Of a stretch of DNA of 64,000 bases, positions 63,837 to 64,000 are shown one piece after another (within the stretch, counting starts at the first letter, position 1; each line of letters starts with the position of its first letter). The notes beneath the pieces were generated by a model. That model was not told the origin of the DNA. It did not search any database and was given only the letters and a program-made list of their open reading frames with translations. Source of the stretch: Sordaria brevicollis (lineage: Eukaryota; Ascomycota; Sordariomycetes; Sordariales; Sordariaceae); the NCBI GenBank assembly GCA_033439795.1, contig JAUTDP010000014.1, positions 310,001 through 374,000 of the forward strand, given 5' to 3'. The translations under genes and the position numbers were made by a program.

Positions 63837-64000
63837 CAAGGAGCAAATAACCTTAAACACTGATGAGAAAAAAGTAGGAGGGGCACTGACGGATCTACTG
63901 AGGACTTTGGTTATTGCCTCTTAGCTTCGGTGGGACTTTTCCTTCTGGTGTGTGCCTTGCAAGTTTTTGTTAGTGAGCATAAGCGTTGTTGGGCTTTCAT

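Noticed and set aside
1..64000. RIP-mutated transposon relics
   Set aside because: No long AT-rich, TpA-enriched stretch with retroelement or transposase remnants was visible; only short MITE-like elements were found.
1..64000. Secondary-metabolite or other functional gene cluster
   Set aside because: The genes are conserved housekeeping loci from unrelated pathways; the aldehyde dehydrogenase, nucleoside hydrolase and dehydrogenase fusion are not adjacent to backbone synthases or transporters.

Overview
The window is nuclear DNA of a filamentous ascomycete, most likely a Neurospora/Sordaria-type member of the Sordariales. The grounds are short introns with GTAAGT-like donors, CTAAC-like branch sites and YAG acceptors; long 5' regions; single-exon housekeeping genes rich in low-complexity stretches; and TTAGGG-type interstitial telomeric repeats. 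I infer the lineage from gene style and did not compare it with a database. I saw no CRISPR array, rRNA, convincing tRNA or autonomous transposon.

Layout. 1-3.6 kb: the 3' part of a PAS-domain histidine kinase on the minus strand, running off the left edge. 3.6-7.8 kb: a gene-poor stretch. 7.8-12.5 kb: an aldehyde dehydrogenase and a nucleoside hydrolase on the plus strand, separated by a 340-bp MITE-like inverted-repeat element. 12.7-18.9 kb: a divergent pair, RED/IK-like splicing factor (-) and REV1 translesion polymerase (+). 19.2-20.0 kb: a WSC-domain surface protein (-). 21.4-25.6 kb: an accessory block with a Cys-rich protein and a C2H2 zinc-finger array in one frame interrupted by TAG codons, plus weak spliced or decayed ORFs. 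26.0-41.1 kb: housekeeping genes OCT1 (-), a MICOS MIC26/27 subunit (+), a 98-aa spliced gene (-), a DUF726 hydrolase (+), NOC2 (-), VPS28 (+) and MDM12 (-). 41.1-60.1 kb: a very large BRCT protein (+), KAP120 importin (-), an unusual hydroxyacyl-CoA dehydrogenase/beta-propeller fusion (-), PEX2 (+) and a Pal1-family morphogenesis protein (-). 60.1-64 kb: an inverted-repeat element enclosing telomere-like repeats, then USB1 (U6 snRNA phosphodiesterase, +), whose reading frame continues past its TAG stop into a 282-codon zinc-knuckle ORF that lacks a nearby ATG.

Functional themes. Mitochondrial and membrane-contact biology recurs (OCT1, MICOS subunit, MDM12), as do endomembrane and peroxisome functions (VPS28, PEX2), RNA processing and ribosome assembly (RED, USB1, NOC2) and genome maintenance (REV1, BRCT protein). 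These genes are mostly divergent or convergent pairs. They do not form a secondary-metabolite or other functional cluster.

The most unusual signal is a repeated arrangement seen at two loci: a complete ORF, an in-frame TAG followed by G, then a same-frame Cys/His zinc-finger ORF with an acidic minisatellite. It could reflect stop-codon readthrough, unrecognised splicing or gene decay. The sequence alone does not decide between them.
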